This document shows positions 25,378 to 35,000 of a DNA stretch of 46,692 bases, piece by piece. The notes under the pieces are model-generated. The model saw nothing but the letters and a program-made list of their open reading frames with translations. It was not told where the DNA came from and did no database searches. A program made the position numbers and the translations under genes. Every line of letters starts with the position of its first letter. Position 1 is the stretch's first letter. Source of the stretch: a virus; IMG/VR virus record IMGVR_UViG_3300043539_000845, positions 1 through 46,692 of that record. One strand, written 5' to 3'.

Positions 25378-26997
25378 TTAAGCAATAACCCGAACCTCTG
25401 GGTCAAGACGTTGATATAACGCAGCGAGTGAAATCTCTTCTTCTACAAGAGTTTCCTTGTGTCTGATACGAACAGTAGTATCGCCATCTAAGCAATAAAT
25501 CAAAGAAAGCGACTTACCTCGACCTGTATTTTCAGTAGTGGTGGTTGCTTGGATACGAGCACCATTATCAAATTCGATTGTATTCCTGTTATATGAATAA
25601 ACACCAGCACGAATAAAGTCTGGTAAGTTCTCATAGGCATACCGATATCTGTTCATAATATCTTGTGCACCGGCATATAGATGAGCAGCAATCAGTACTT
25701 GGGCTTCGGGTACGAACATGGTATACCAAAGTAGATAGCCACTAGCACAAGTAGTGTTATGTGTTGGTACTAGAGTTTTACCCACTAAAAATAGATGTTT
25801 CTTATCTGCCACTTGTAAGCATCTAACTGGTACAGATTTTGATTTGGTGATATTTTTAATATACACCCGTTCATTATTTGGGAAGTGAGTACTTAATCGT
25901 GCTTTATCCAATTTTTCAGATAAGGTAAAGAGTTTCAGGTGTTTGGTTGAGAAAGTAAGGAAGTAATTGGTTTTAAACTTACAGACTTCGACTTTCAAAT
26001 GTGTTTTAACACCTAGTGTAGATAGGATAAATCGTACTTGTTCCGTTATCTTTTCGTTGTTATGTTTAAATGTACAGTATCCTGTATCGGTTACACTACC
26101 GCACACGTCCATAATACCTTGAATAAGTTGTAAACGAGTTTCAGAATCATTAATTAACATTTCATCTGGAAGGGTATTATCTTTGTTTAGAACAGGTTTT
26201 ACCATGAATTCTAGGTTATTAACAGAGTACATACCCAATCGTTTACTATGTCGTCTTAGGGTTAATTCTGACATGGTAAGACCATGGGATTTGAACATCT
26301 CGTTGTATCTGGTATATTCATGGGTGTAACATCTTAATTGGTTTACTTCAGGGTCATTACCCATCCAAAGACCAACCAGATATGGATCTAGTTTCATTGG
26401 TTTCTTTTCGAATTCAATGAGTTTGGTATGATCCATACTAATTTTAACATTAGCCGTTTTAAACTTGGTGAATCGTTTAATTAAGTATTCTGTATTTTCG
26501 GTGATCAAGTCTTCGTAGCCTGGATCATACCAAGTCCATAGGTGATGAGCATCGGCAATGATCTTTTCGCCATGTGAGAATTCGATAGTATAGCAAGTAC
26601 GATTTTTCATTGTTTCGGTAATGAAAGTTACTTCGGTTGGTGTACCTTTAGGTGTATAGATAGTATCACCGACTTGGATATCACCCATTCGTTTGAAACC
26701 GGTTGGTGTTAAAATTGGAGTTTCGTTGCAGATGGCTTTACCCATCTGACGTGGTAGCATAGCGATTGTATAAGTATTATCGTTATATGCTTGAATCAAT
26801 CTTTCTTGATATTCGTATGGTTCAAATGGGATAGCACCTCTAGTTGGATGCTGGATTTTCAAGAAGTTTTTGCAGAAGTAAAGTGGACCAGTAACTGGAT
26901 CCATACATTTCTCTAAGTGTTGTACTTGTTCAAGTGTGTATTGTTGTTTTTGATGTGCTCTTAAGATTTGAACGCCATCTAGGTTTCTGTTTGCCAT
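25378..26997 (-). CDS. 17: Terminase large subunit, N-terminal half, with a class 3 intein and a split-intein N-part
   Basis: 539 aa. Extein 1-87 ends in LPRQMGK; intein 88-414; extein 415-501 begins TTCASGYLLWY and ends LSLIY; residues 502-539 are the N-part of a split intein, then stop. Joining the first two parts gives RQMGK-TTCAS, matching T4 gp17 RQLGKTT. Joining across the split gives LSLIY-CDELSF (Walker B). The protein powers DNA packaging; without both splicing events the ATPase site is not formed. AAGGAA is 11 nt from the ATG. Confidence 0.93.
   Translation of the reverse strand: MANRNLDGVQILRAHQKQQYTLEQVQHLEKCMDPVTGPLYFCKNFLKIQHPTRGAIPFEPYEYQERLIQAYNDNTYTIAMLPRQMGKAICNETPILTPTGFKRMGDIQVGDTIYTPKGTPTEVTFITETMKNRTCYTIEFSHGEKIIADAHHLWTWYDPGYEDLITENTEYLIKRFTKFKTANVKISMDHTKLIEFEKKPMKLDPYLVGLWMGNDPEVNQLRCYTHEYTRYNEMFKSHGLTMSELTLRRHSKRLGMYSVNNLEFMVKPVLNKDNTLPDEMLINDSETRLQLIQGIMDVCGSVTDTGYCTFKHNNEKITEQVRFILSTLGVKTHLKVEVCKFKTNYFLTFSTKHLKLFTLSEKLDKARLSTHFPNNERVYIKNITKSKSVPVRCLQVADKKHLFLVGKTLVPTHNTTCASGYLLWYTMFVPEAQVLIAAHLYAGAQDIMNRYRYAYENLPDFIRAGVYSYNRNTIEFDNGARIQATTTTENTGRGKSLSLIYCLDGDTTVRIRHKETLVEEEISLAALYQRLDPEVRVIA
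25381..25494 (-). other. Split intein, N-terminal part (38 aa)
   Basis: C-terminal 38 residues of the terminase N-half, starting CLDGDTTVRI with Cys1 and a standard block A, and ending PEVRVIA before the stop. Only block A is present, so the break is much closer to the N-terminus than in DnaE- or gp41-type split inteins. Its partner is at 22807-23139. Confidence 0.9.
25756..26736 (-). other. Class 3 intein (327 aa) with decayed LAGLIDADG domain, in terminase Walker A
   Basis: Residues 88-414. Position 1 is Ala (AICNETPILT; Thr at position 6 as in block A). The class 3 triad is Trp154 (ADAHHLW), Cys393 (VRCLQV) and Thr412 (PTHN). Between the splicing blocks are LDPYLVGLWMGNDPE and RLQLIQGIMDVCGSV, the two LAGLIDADG helices with key acidic positions changed (GND for GDG; DVCGS for DTDGS), so the endonuclease is probably inactive. 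Confidence 0.87.
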
Positions 26998-27031
26998 CTT
27001 TGGTTATTTCCTTATGTGGTTTAATTAGTTG

Positions 27032-27051
27032 TATTTACCCTAAAAGATAAT
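27032..27051 (-). promoter_or_regulatory. Leader module 12-mer + TAAATA before terminase N-half
   Basis: Minus strand ATTATCTTTTAG (27051-27040), GG, TAAATA (27037-27032), 35 nt before the ATG. Same composite as before the C-half. Confidence 0.5.
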
Positions 27052-27094
27052 TGACTTATCGTGGATTATGTGCTAAAAACCTATAATAGATGTT

Positions 27095-27117
27095 GCGAGC
27101 TCCGCTAGGAGCGAGCC
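27095..27117 (+). repeat. GCGA...GAGCC hairpin family, copy 3
   Basis: GCGA, stem GCTCC, loop GCTA, stem GGAGC, GAGCC. Perfect 5-pair stem. Confidence 0.8.
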
Positions 27118-27121
27118 AATG

Positions 27122-27127
27122 TAAATA
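27122..27127 (+). promoter_or_regulatory. TAAATA late-promoter-like box
   Basis: GTAAATAC 17 nt before the ATG at 27145, between the hairpin and the ribosome site. Confidence 0.35.
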
Positions 27128-27144
27128 CAAGAAAGGAGAACGCT

Positions 27145-27309
27145 ATGACACAAGCAGAACAACAATTGACGGTTTATAATCAATTCAAAATTGGGTATGA
27201 AAAACTTCAAAGTGAACTAGGTGAATGCTACTATACTAAGAAGGCATTGGAAAACTTGAATCGCCAGTTTGAAATCTATAACATCTTAAACAGAAAAGGC
27301 ACCGAGTAG
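27145..27309 (+). CDS. Small protein (54 aa), function unknown
   Basis: Begins MTQAEQQLTVYNQFKIGYEK and ends ILNRKGTE. It is almost entirely helical with heptad-like spacing and probably forms a coiled coil. GAAAGGAG lies 6 nt upstream of the ATG, one of the best ribosome sites in the window, and a terminator overlaps its 3' end. It lies on the opposite strand to its neighbours and has its own control signals, so I take it as a real small gene. Confidence 0.75.
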   Translation: MTQAEQQLTVYNQFKIGYEKLQSELGECYYTKKALENLNRQFEIYNILNRKGTE

Positions 27310-27323
27310 GTGCCTTTCTTTTT
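27295..27323 (+). terminator. Intrinsic terminator of the 54-aa gene
   Basis: AAAGGCACC/GGTGCCTTT, 9 pairs, then CTTTTT. The stop codon TAG lies in the loop/3' arm. Confidence 0.88.
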
Positions 27324-27337
27324 GGTTAATCGAAAGA

Positions 27338-28045
27338 TTAACGTGCTTTGATTTCAGCCAACCGTTGTTGTAAATCAAGTTTGATTGATTCTTTAAAGTC
27401 ACGATCTTTCATAGCCATTGGGTTATCACCTTGCTTGTAACTATGTTTTACCATATCTTTTTCTTTATCGATGCCATTACTTTTACCAACTAGTTTGTCA
27501 GTATCAAAGGTTTTAGTATCTTTATTCGATGTGTTAGCTGATTGGAAGCCACCATCTAAATCTTCTTCGGTTTCTTCTTCATCACCAAAGAATTTATCTT
27601 GAATTTCTGATCCGATTTTAGCACCAGTAGAAGCACCTGCCAAAGATTTAGTGGCAATTCCACCGGCAATACCGCCTGCGATAGAACCAGCCATTCCTTC
27701 ATCTTCGTCATTATCTAAATCACCGTCTTCATCACCATCTAAATCTGCTGGTTCTGGAAGCATTTTAAGGGGTTCTGGGTGATTGTTAGAAATGGTTAAG
27801 ATATTTGGATCTGCTGATAAAGTAGGACCTTTGTCATCTTTAGGCATCATATCTGGGTTAACTTTAACCAGTAATCGCATTAGGCTAGAGATATCATCTA
27901 AGCCATTTGCATTCAAGCTAACTGTCATTGTAGGTGGGTTGTGTGGAGTAGTTGTATCCATTCCGCATTCACCAATTTTAACTTCGCTTTCTGTTAAGGG
28001 TTTGCTTAACTCACCCATTTTTGCCACTAGGCTGTGGAAATCCAT
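27338..28045 (-). CDS. Probable virion protein with glycine-zipper segment (235 aa)
   Basis: Residues 90-115 are acidic (DLDGDEDGDLDNDEDEG) and are followed by GSIAGGIAGGIATKSLAGASTGAKIG, a glycine-zipper repeat of the type that inserts in membranes or oligomerises. The C-terminal part is charged and helical. It lies between the terminase N-half and head/packaging genes, as do uncharacterised structural genes of marine T4-like phages. Good ribosome site GGAG. A role in the virion or in DNA entry is inference. Confidence 0.6.
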   Translation of the reverse strand: MDFHSLVAKMGELSKPLTESEVKIGECGMDTTTPHNPPTMTVSLNANGLDDISSLMRLLVKVNPDMMPKDDKGPTLSADPNILTISNNHPEPLKMLPEPADLDGDEDGDLDNDEDEGMAGSIAGGIAGGIATKSLAGASTGAKIGSEIQDKFFGDEEETEEDLDGGFQSANTSNKDTKTFDTDKLVGKSNGIDKEKDMVKHSYKQGDNPMAMKDRDFKESIKLDLQQRLAEIKAR

Positions 28046-28047
28046 GT

Positions 28048-28614
28048 TTAACTCCCGATGGCGCTATTAAGGCCAGTCTTATCTATTTTCTGTTTTGCAA
28101 TCTTGTATTCGACGTTTTGACCAAATTCTTTTTTACGGTCTTTGGCTTGAGCAGCCAAACCTTTTAAGAAACCTTTGTTATATTCTGGACCGTAGTGGTC
28201 TTTTTGATTAATAGCAGGGGCTTCTTTGTAATGTGGGTCTGATAATAACGCATGACCAGAAGGAACTTGTTCACCAACTGGGATGTAATCAAGTGAAGGG
28301 TCTTCTGCGTTATGAACTCGAATAGACGATTCATCAACACCGGTTGATTTGATACGCTGTGCGATTTCAGGTGGAATCACTGGGTAATCACAAGTAATAG
28401 CAAACACATGAACTTCGCAATTTGCTTTATTTGGGAAGTCAATAGGTTGCTTTTGAATTGGTGTTGTCGTTGTTTTATCGAAATGCAACACTTTGAATTG
28501 TTCTAGTTTAGATTTCAAGGTACCTTCAAATTCATCAGGTAGCGGACCAGCAATCTTAACAACAAAGTTGTAGTCTTTTTTCGATTCTGCGAGATATTGA
28601 TGTAGTGTTTTCAT
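28048..28614 (-). CDS. Conserved T4-like phage protein, probably structural (188 aa)
   Basis: Starts MKTLHQYLAESKKDYNFVVKIAG, a 'hybrid' N-terminus common among T4-like virion proteins, followed by a ferredoxin-like pattern (VVKIAGPLPDEFEGTLKSKLEQF ... CEVHVFAITCDYPVIPPEIAQRI). I recall similar genes between terminase subunits in marine T4-like phages, but the function is unknown. The ATG is 5 nt after GGCTAAATA, leaving almost no leader if that box is a promoter. Confidence 0.6.
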   Translation of the reverse strand: MKTLHQYLAESKKDYNFVVKIAGPLPDEFEGTLKSKLEQFKVLHFDKTTTTPIQKQPIDFPNKANCEVHVFAITCDYPVIPPEIAQRIKSTGVDESSIRVHNAEDPSLDYIPVGEQVPSGHALLSDPHYKEAPAINQKDHYGPEYNKGFLKGLAAQAKDRKKEFGQNVEYKIAKQKIDKTGLNSAIGS

Positions 28615-28622
28615 GATTATAT

Positions 28623-29090
28623 TTAGCCTTTACCAGAAAGTTTGGACATCAACTCGTTTCTATCTAGGGTAACATAAGCAGTACCATCGATCATATCATC
28701 TTCTGGTGCTCTGTTTTCCATCTTAAGTTTCTTGAGTTGCATATCAACTGCTTTTAATTTCTTATCAATCTTAGCGGTATTCGCTGAGATTGAGTGCCCT
28801 AACATACTACTTGCTACTTCAAAGATTCTACTTGCATATCTGACTTCTACATTCATACCCAAGTCCATTAGGTCATCGTATGCAGCTTCTGCTTTCTTTG
28901 CAAGTTTTTCAAGTTCTCTTTCACCTAAGTTTTCTAACTCACGGATTCTAGGTAATCCCTTAGCCATCTCGGTGATTTCATTATAGCTTTGTTGAATACT
29001 AGCAACTTCAGCTTGTGTTTCTTCGTTTGACTTGATTTTAAGTGGTGCTTTTTCTTCGATATTAAGCAGAGTTTCAAGTTTTTTAGTCAT
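28623..29090 (-). CDS. 16: Terminase small subunit, gp16-like
   Basis: 155 aa (T4 gp16: 164). Central helical hairpin YDDLMDLGMNVEVRYASRIFEVASSMLGHSISANTAKIDKKLKAVDMQL matches the layout of gp16, which forms rings and regulates gp17 ATPase. It starts within TAATG of the gp4-like gene, so translation is coupled. Identification is by size, helix pattern and position; sequence identity to T4 is low. Confidence 0.7.
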   Translation of the reverse strand: MTKKLETLLNIEEKAPLKIKSNEETQAEVASIQQSYNEITEMAKGLPRIRELENLGERELEKLAKKAEAAYDDLMDLGMNVEVRYASRIFEVASSMLGHSISANTAKIDKKLKAVDMQLKKLKMENRAPEDDMIDGTAYVTLDRNELMSKLSGKG

Positions 29091-29533
29091 TACTTCTTTC
29101 CTGAATGAAAGATATCATTTTCGGTTACAACACGAAAGGTGATATTCTTGTTATTACAATAAGCTCTAGCGGCTTCCCATTTAGCTAGGTTTTTAACATA
29201 CTGTTGTTTGTTGTATTGACCTTTACCAACCTGTTCAACAAAGGTTTGGTTGGCTGGTTTTACTTCAATCAATTCAGCATGTGTTTTACCATTCTTATCT
29301 ATGTATACAACGAAAAAGTCTGGAACATAAACGGTTTGTTTACCGGTAAATGGATTTCTATATGGAATTTTGATACTTTCACTAGCCCAGTTTTGAACAC
29401 TTTGGTGTTCATCGAGCATTTTCATGAATACAAATTCCCAGCTAGAACGAGCTAAAGGAGTAGAAGTCCCAATGTATTTTTCTGGGTTCTTCATCTCAAA
29501 TTTACCTTGTGCGAACTTAGGTCCCCTTGCCAT
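29090..29533 (-). CDS. 4: Head completion protein gp4-like (TnsA-type nuclease fold)
   Basis: 147 aa (T4 gp4: 150). Similar pattern to gp4: RSSWEFVFMKMLDEHQSVQNWASESIKIPYRNP, then VYVPDFFVVY and ELIEVKPANQ, giving the Glu, Asp, Glu-x-Lys residues of a PD-(D/E)xK site. In T4, gp4 acts in head completion before tail joining. TAATG overlap with both neighbours. Confidence 0.8.
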   Translation of the reverse strand: MARGPKFAQGKFEMKNPEKYIGTSTPLARSSWEFVFMKMLDEHQSVQNWASESIKIPYRNPFTGKQTVYVPDFFVVYIDKNGKTHAELIEVKPANQTFVEQVGKGQYNKQQYVKNLAKWEAARAYCNNKNITFRVVTENDIFHSGKK

Positions 29534-30186
29534 TATGCTGCCACATTCCGGGTTATGTATTGTGCGTTATACACCTGTTTAAACCCTAGGGTTGAAGTTG
29601 GACTTCTATCACTATTAAGAATACCACCAACTAAGGTACTTAATTGAAGTGAATGCGAAGTTGATTTAACTTCTAGTGCATAAATCTTATTTGTATACTG
29701 TTTAAATAATCCTTTTTCACCACCAGTAACCGTGATTACGTCAGTGGTAAATAAGTCACTTGGTTGATCTAGGGTAAACGTAAAGGTGATAACGTCTTCA
29801 GTAGCAGTTTGTGAGTTATTTGTAACCGAAACTTTACCACGAAATAATCTAGAATCGACTACTGCATTTACATTATCAACCGATAAAGCAACTCGTTTTA
29901 AAGTATCTAATATCTTAAAGATGGGGGTTTGAGTGTTACCTTGAGTAATAACTAAATCGCCATTCGCAGATAGCGTGTAGATATAGCCTTTCTTTGCTTG
30001 TGTTAATAAAGCATTCGCAACAACACTTGCTGCATCTTCTGCAAAACCATAGCTTTCAAAAAAGCCAATCGCAAATTCGTATTCATTGGCTGCGAATTCT
30101 AATGGAGTAGTACCATAGTTGTTGAATAGAACCTTAGTGTAATTCGCACTATCGGTAGTTGTACTGGTTGGTAAATTAGATGTCAT
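29533..30186 (-). CDS. Probable virion protein (217 aa), function unknown
   Basis: The N-terminal part (FNNYGTTPLEFAANEYEFAIGFFESYGFAEDAASVVANALLTQAKKG) is helical; the C-terminal part is beta (RLFRGKVSVTNNSQTATEDVITFTFTLDQPSDLF). It lies between a tube-like gene and gp4, with ATGA/TAATG overlaps, so a baseplate or neck role is plausible. It does not look like T4 gp53 or gp48, so I give no name. Confidence 0.6.
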   Translation of the reverse strand: MTSNLPTSTTTDSANYTKVLFNNYGTTPLEFAANEYEFAIGFFESYGFAEDAASVVANALLTQAKKGYIYTLSANGDLVITQGNTQTPIFKILDTLKRVALSVDNVNAVVDSRLFRGKVSVTNNSQTATEDVITFTFTLDQPSDLFTTDVITVTGGEKGLFKQYTNKIYALEVKSTSHSLQLSTLVGGILNSDRSPTSTLGFKQVYNAQYITRNVAA

Positions 30187-31241
30187 AAATTAGTACCATC
30201 ATTGTTAAAATTACGAGGTCTTGCTATAGTTGTTGCCGTTTTTGTTAGGGTTGGCATTATCACAGCATTTCCAAACATTTGCATCGCAGTATTTGGAATT
30301 GCAGTACCAAAATCAATATTATTGGCGTTTCTCGCCAAATTCAAACCAGCACCAACTGTTCGTACTAAACCACCTATTGTAAAGATATCTCCACTAGCGA
30401 CATTACCAAATATAGTTTCCATACCAGCCAGTAAACCACCGGGCCCACCAATAGTACTAGTGCCACCACCTGCGACTGAAAGTGGTGATGGGATTAAATC
30501 ATAATGTAAGGTAGCAAACCCTTTTGGTGTATCTTGTGTTACCGTACCACCTGAATAAACAACGGATTCATATTCTAATTGCATCGTGCTTTCTAAATGT
30601 TCACCAGAGGCATGGTCAAGGGTACCATGTGCCCAATACTTGATTCTTGGGTTTATTAGGGTATAACCTAAGAATCTACCACGGCTCATTGAATAGATAG
30701 TAACTGACTTAAAAAATGGTACAGTTATGTTATTATCTAAACCGTATCTGTAGTTTTGCATTGGCATTGCATGTGGATCATACTTGGTCTCACTATATGC
30801 TGGTGTTGCAGTTCCAGTATGTCTATCAGCAATGTAATACCCGTAATACTGAGCCCACATTGCATTTGTAATACCATCCGCGTCATCGTGTAATTTGATT
30901 GTTATTGGTTCGTAATTATATCCAGTATAAACTACTTTCTTTCTATTATATTGATTTTTAGTAACAGTATCAAATGTTACCTTTGGCATATCAGTCGATT
31001 TGACTAACATACCAACTTCATTGGCATTTTTATTTGTAAAAGCAGGCGCATCCAACGCGTGTTTGTCAATTTCAAACTTAACATAAAAGGCAAATCGATG
31101 CCTTGGCGCAAGTCTAAATGTATCTGCTACAAATAAATTGGACGCGTGTCTCCAATCGGCACAAATGCCTTTTGGTTGAGTTATACCTTGGACGAATCCG
31201 TTGGCAAAATCTGATAAGTATCTAGTAAATGGATTTGACAT
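30183..31241 (-). CDS. Tail-tube-like / baseplate tube-initiator protein (gp54/gp19 family-like)
   Basis: 352 aa. KCxF-type tube features: HRFAFYVKFEID, VGMLVKSTDMPKVTFDTVTKNQYNRKKVVYTGYNYEPITIKLHDDADG, FLGYTLINPRIKYWAHGTLD, ESTMQLEYESVVYSGGTV. These are the beta strands of the gp19 fold shared by gp19, gp48 and gp54. A longer N-terminus with a Gly-rich hydrophobic C-terminal part suggests the initiator at the baseplate end. An upstream start at 31304 is possible, but MSNPFTRYL at 31241 starts the domain. Confidence 0.65.
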   Translation of the reverse strand: MSNPFTRYLSDFANGFVQGITQPKGICADWRHASNLFVADTFRLAPRHRFAFYVKFEIDKHALDAPAFTNKNANEVGMLVKSTDMPKVTFDTVTKNQYNRKKVVYTGYNYEPITIKLHDDADGITNAMWAQYYGYYIADRHTGTATPAYSETKYDPHAMPMQNYRYGLDNNITVPFFKSVTIYSMSRGRFLGYTLINPRIKYWAHGTLDHASGEHLESTMQLEYESVVYSGGTVTQDTPKGFATLHYDLIPSPLSVAGGGTSTIGGPGGLLAGMETIFGNVASGDIFTIGGLVRTVGAGLNLARNANNIDFGTAIPNTAMQMFGNAVIMPTLTKTATTIARPRNFNNDGTNL

Positions 31242-31267
31242 ACTTATATTTAGCCTATCTAGAATGG

Positions 31268-31279
31268 CTAAAAGATAAT
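31268..31279 (+). repeat. CTAAAAGATAAT 12-mer copy
   Basis: Exact intergenic copy 16 nt before hairpin copy 4. Confidence 0.8.
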
Positions 31280-31295
31280 TGATTTGCAGTAGAAC

Positions 31296-31318
31296 GCGAG
31301 GCACGTTAGTGCCGAGCC
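31296..31318 (+). repeat. GCGA...GAGCC hairpin family, copy 4
   Basis: GCGA, stem GGCAC, loop GTTA, stem GTGCC, GAGCC. Perfect stem, different sequence from copies 3, 5 and 6. Confidence 0.85.
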
Positions 31319-31335
31319 ACTAACAACTAGTACAA

Positions 31336-31368
31336 AAAGAAAAACCCGCAATTGCGGGTTTTTCAGTA
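31336..31368 (-). terminator. Bidirectional terminator after the tail tube gene
   Basis: GAAAAACCCGCA/TGCGGGTTTTTC, a perfect hairpin centred on AATT with A and T runs on both sides. It ends the gp18-gp19 transcript. Confidence 0.88.
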
Positions 31369-31389
31369 AAGCTAGTAGTAAAACTAAAT

Positions 31390-32052
31390 TTAGCCCTGTG
31401 ATTCTGATGTAAGCTCTGTGCCAGCACCAGTAGAAGCATTAGAAGTAAGACTTCTTCCAACCGCAGCACCGATACCACCAGTTAATGATGTATCGGAATC
31501 ACCTTCTTTCCATTGTTCCATATTATCAAAACGAATGGACATTGATACTTCAACTGCATCAGATGATTTGTATTCTAAACTTCCGTAATCAACTGACTGG
31601 ATGAAGCAACCGTAAAGTACGGTTGTTTCAAGAATTTGTGCTTCATACGCACCGTTACCGCCATCCAATACTTCGATACGAGTAGTGAATTTGTAGTCGA
31701 TACCGCTTCGTGCAGCCGCTTGTTCTTGAAAGTCAAATTGTTTCTGAACTTGTTGACCAACAAGAGCTTGTAAAACACCACCAACGTCATCGCGTACTAC
31801 AAGAGTAACTGGTTTGAAAGTTGGTTTACCTGACAAATAAACTTTTGAGTTGTAAACGTCAAGCACAGTTTCTTCAAAATCAAATGAAGGACGTGTGACG
31901 CTAACCACTTGTTTAGACACTTCAACTGAAGAGTCAATACCGAAACCGAGCATGTTGACTCTGAAGCGGTACTTTTGTTTTGGCATCAACAGGGTTGTAT
32001 TAGACCCCGAAAACGGTTTTACCGAAAAATTCTGTAAAGATGAAATTGACAT
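31390..32052 (-). CDS. 19: Tail tube protein gp19
   Basis: 220 aa. KYRFRVNMLGFGIDSSVEVSKQVVSVTRPSFDFEETVLDVYNSKVYLSGKPTFKPVTLVVRDDVGG is a characteristic gp19 core. The protein stacks in hexameric rings forming the inner tube. It directly follows the sheath gene with a TAATG overlap and has GGAG as ribosome site inside the sheath 3' end. The C-terminus is a flexible Gly/Ser tail. Confidence 0.9.
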   Translation of the reverse strand: MSISSLQNFSVKPFSGSNTTLLMPKQKYRFRVNMLGFGIDSSVEVSKQVVSVTRPSFDFEETVLDVYNSKVYLSGKPTFKPVTLVVRDDVGGVLQALVGQQVQKQFDFQEQAAARSGIDYKFTTRIEVLDGGNGAYEAQILETTVLYGCFIQSVDYGSLEYKSSDAVEVSMSIRFDNMEQWKEGDSDTSLTGGIGAAVGRSLTSNASTGAGTELTSESQG

Positions 32053-35000
32053 TAGATTGCTCCTGTGTTTTTAACACGTAATGGAATATAGATAAACTCA
32101 ACTGCTTTGATTGGAACAATCGCAATATCTACCCATAATTCGTTACGGTCGATCCGTGATGGTGTGTTGTTTGAAGTATCGCATACTACGACGTAGTCAG
32201 AGATAGCTCTTAAACCAACCAATTCTAATAACAAACTTTCACATGCTTGTTTGATTTCGTCACGGGTGATTCTGTCATTTGGTTCAAAGATATAAGGACG
32301 AGCCAAACGATTTAATTGTGTACGTAAGTAAACAACCAAACGAGATACGTTGATTCTATCCAATGCACTTGCGTTTTTCGCACGTGTTTTTTGACCAAAG
32401 TTAACATGACCAACACCAGTGAAGAATGTAATTGGGTTAACTTGTGCGTTATAAAGCGTATCACGTTGACCTTCGTTTAGTGCAACCGTTTGGAATTCAC
32501 CAGTAGCTGCATCAATATAACCAACTGAAGAAGCGTTTGTGATACCACCGCGACGAGTACCAGCTGGAGCAAACCAAGGATAAGAAACATTATCGCTTAG
32601 GGTAATAGTTTTCAACATCATGTGACTTGAAGGAACTACAACATTTGCACCATCACGGTTAGTTGTATAACCTACTGGGTAGAATACTGATAAGTATTCA
32701 TCATAAGTTACCATACCGTCATCACCGTTATTCAACACAGTTTTTTCATTGGTTGCCCACGAAGTTAACGATGTTGCATCCGCAGGTAATCTTAAAGGTA
32801 CGTCACCAACGATGAATGAAGTTAAACCTCTTTCGATGTTTAAGTTAACCAATTCCATCATTACTTCTGGGTAGCCTGGACATGCCATCAAGTTGAAGTT
32901 TCTACGTTCTGAATCACGCAATTCATCACTAGTTTGGATTGCAGCAGAAAGAGCTTGAACAACAACGCTACGTTGTGCTTTACGACCAAAAGTACCAGAA
33001 CCATCTTCATGATTTAAACTTGCAGTAACCCAACGATCTAAGTCATAAAGTTCCATACTTTCACCTGACAACCATGTGTGACCTAATGGTGAATTATCTT
33101 TGTCATAACGTGGGTTATCACCACCTACGGTGAAGTAGTTTTTATGGAAACGTTTTACGTTACCACCACTTCTACGCAAGTTCCAAAGTAACATACCTTT
33201 TGGATATAGGGCTGGATCTGGAGCATCTGGATCTAAGTAGTTGCTTAACAGTAAAGTTTCAATTGAAGCTGGTGTATTACCAGTCACACCTGAATCACCA
33301 TAACGAGCATCAGCAAAAAGGATACCAGATTCAGTTTCTTGATCAGTTACATCAACTTTTTCCCATTTTTCAGCCGCAGCACCGCCACCTAAGTTACTGT
33401 TGTAACGATAGATAGTTGGGTAGTTTTCTGTATCAGCCGTTGAAATCCACAAATCACCAGTTTTGGTATCGATTGTGTATGGGTTTGAAGCAGCTACGAT
33501 AGGTGCAACTGTAGTTCTACTTGCATCGTAATAAGGAGCAGTTGAACTTCTATAACCAACCCAAGTTTTACCATTGTGAACCATGATATCAACTTCAGAG
33601 ATTTTTGTATCATACCAAAGTTGTTGATCAGCTGGAGCAGTTAATGGTTCTGCATCGGCAGCTTCAAAGTTTTTAGCCGCTAATGGTTGCCAGTTAGATG
33701 CAACAAAGTGATAATCATCACCAGCTGGTAAAGCATAGAAATTAGCAGTACCTAAACCAGTTTGCAAATCCACAGGTGTGAATAATTTAGTAATGAAATG
33801 GTTTGGTGAAGATGTGAAATCAGTAATTCTGAAATCACCACCCGCTTTGTGGAAGATTTGTAATTTGTTTTCAGCAGTAAATGCTGCTTGAACATAATCA
33901 AAACCTGCACTGTTGATTGCGTCAACTAAATCAACCGCGTCTTGGAACGTATTAGAAGCAGTTAGCGTAATAGTTTTAGCAGGTCTAATAGCAGATTCAC
34001 CGATTGCAGTTTCTGCAATACTAAATGAGAATGTACCTGAACCAATTGAAGTTGCAGTTAATACTGGTGAAGTGATAAGTGTATTACCAGAAGCTGCTCT
34101 ACGCCATAATCTGAATTTAGCAGTTTGTGGAGTTGTATCCCAACCTGTATTTTCATCAGCATTTACTTGTGTGAAAAGTGCATTTACTGGAATGTTAATA
34201 CCACCCAACGTGCGGTCTAAACCATACAATGCTGCCGCAGCTGAAGTATACATCGGAGCATCGTGTGCTACCCATGAAGTAGTTGCTGCATCGTAACGTT
34301 TTACTCGTAATCTAGCACCAGAGTTTACTGCAGAGGTTTTAACCCAAACCGAACCACTTGGACGTTTGCCAGTTGGATAATCTGAAGCAGTAGCAGTATC
34401 AGTCAATTTCCATTCAGGAACGATTGTGTGTGGTGATTGTTGTAAAGCTGGACCGTAATAAGTGCCAACAGTAAAATTCAATTGTGTACTGATTTGTTGA
34501 GCAGTTGCAGTACCAGCAGCAATCACGATTGCATTGCTTAGTGAAGAATCACCAAGGCTACTGTCGTTAGCACCATCAGTGTACAAATACAATGAACTGT
34601 TTACATTTTTAGCAGTAATGCCTTTGATATTCGCTGCATTGATAGCAGAAACCAAATTATCAAGTGAAGTATCTGGTACAGTTACTTCGATATCATTGAT
34701 GAAGATAGTTTTTGTAGCTAATGTTCCGATAATTGCACGTGCTGTACCTTTAACAGCTGGGAAACTAGCAGTCCATTCTTGGCTGCCAACAACAACCCAG
34801 TCACCTGCATTAACCGCAGCACCGTTTGCATAAGTGCCACCAGCAGATTTGTACCAAAGTACTGCGTTTTCTTTTGTACCATCAAACGTACCAGAACCAT
34901 TAACTGTTTCGAATACAAGTGCGTAATCGCCGATTGAACCAATCGCTTTTGGTTTTCCACCATCAAGATTGCTAGCAGTTGCATCGTTTAAGATGATTGG

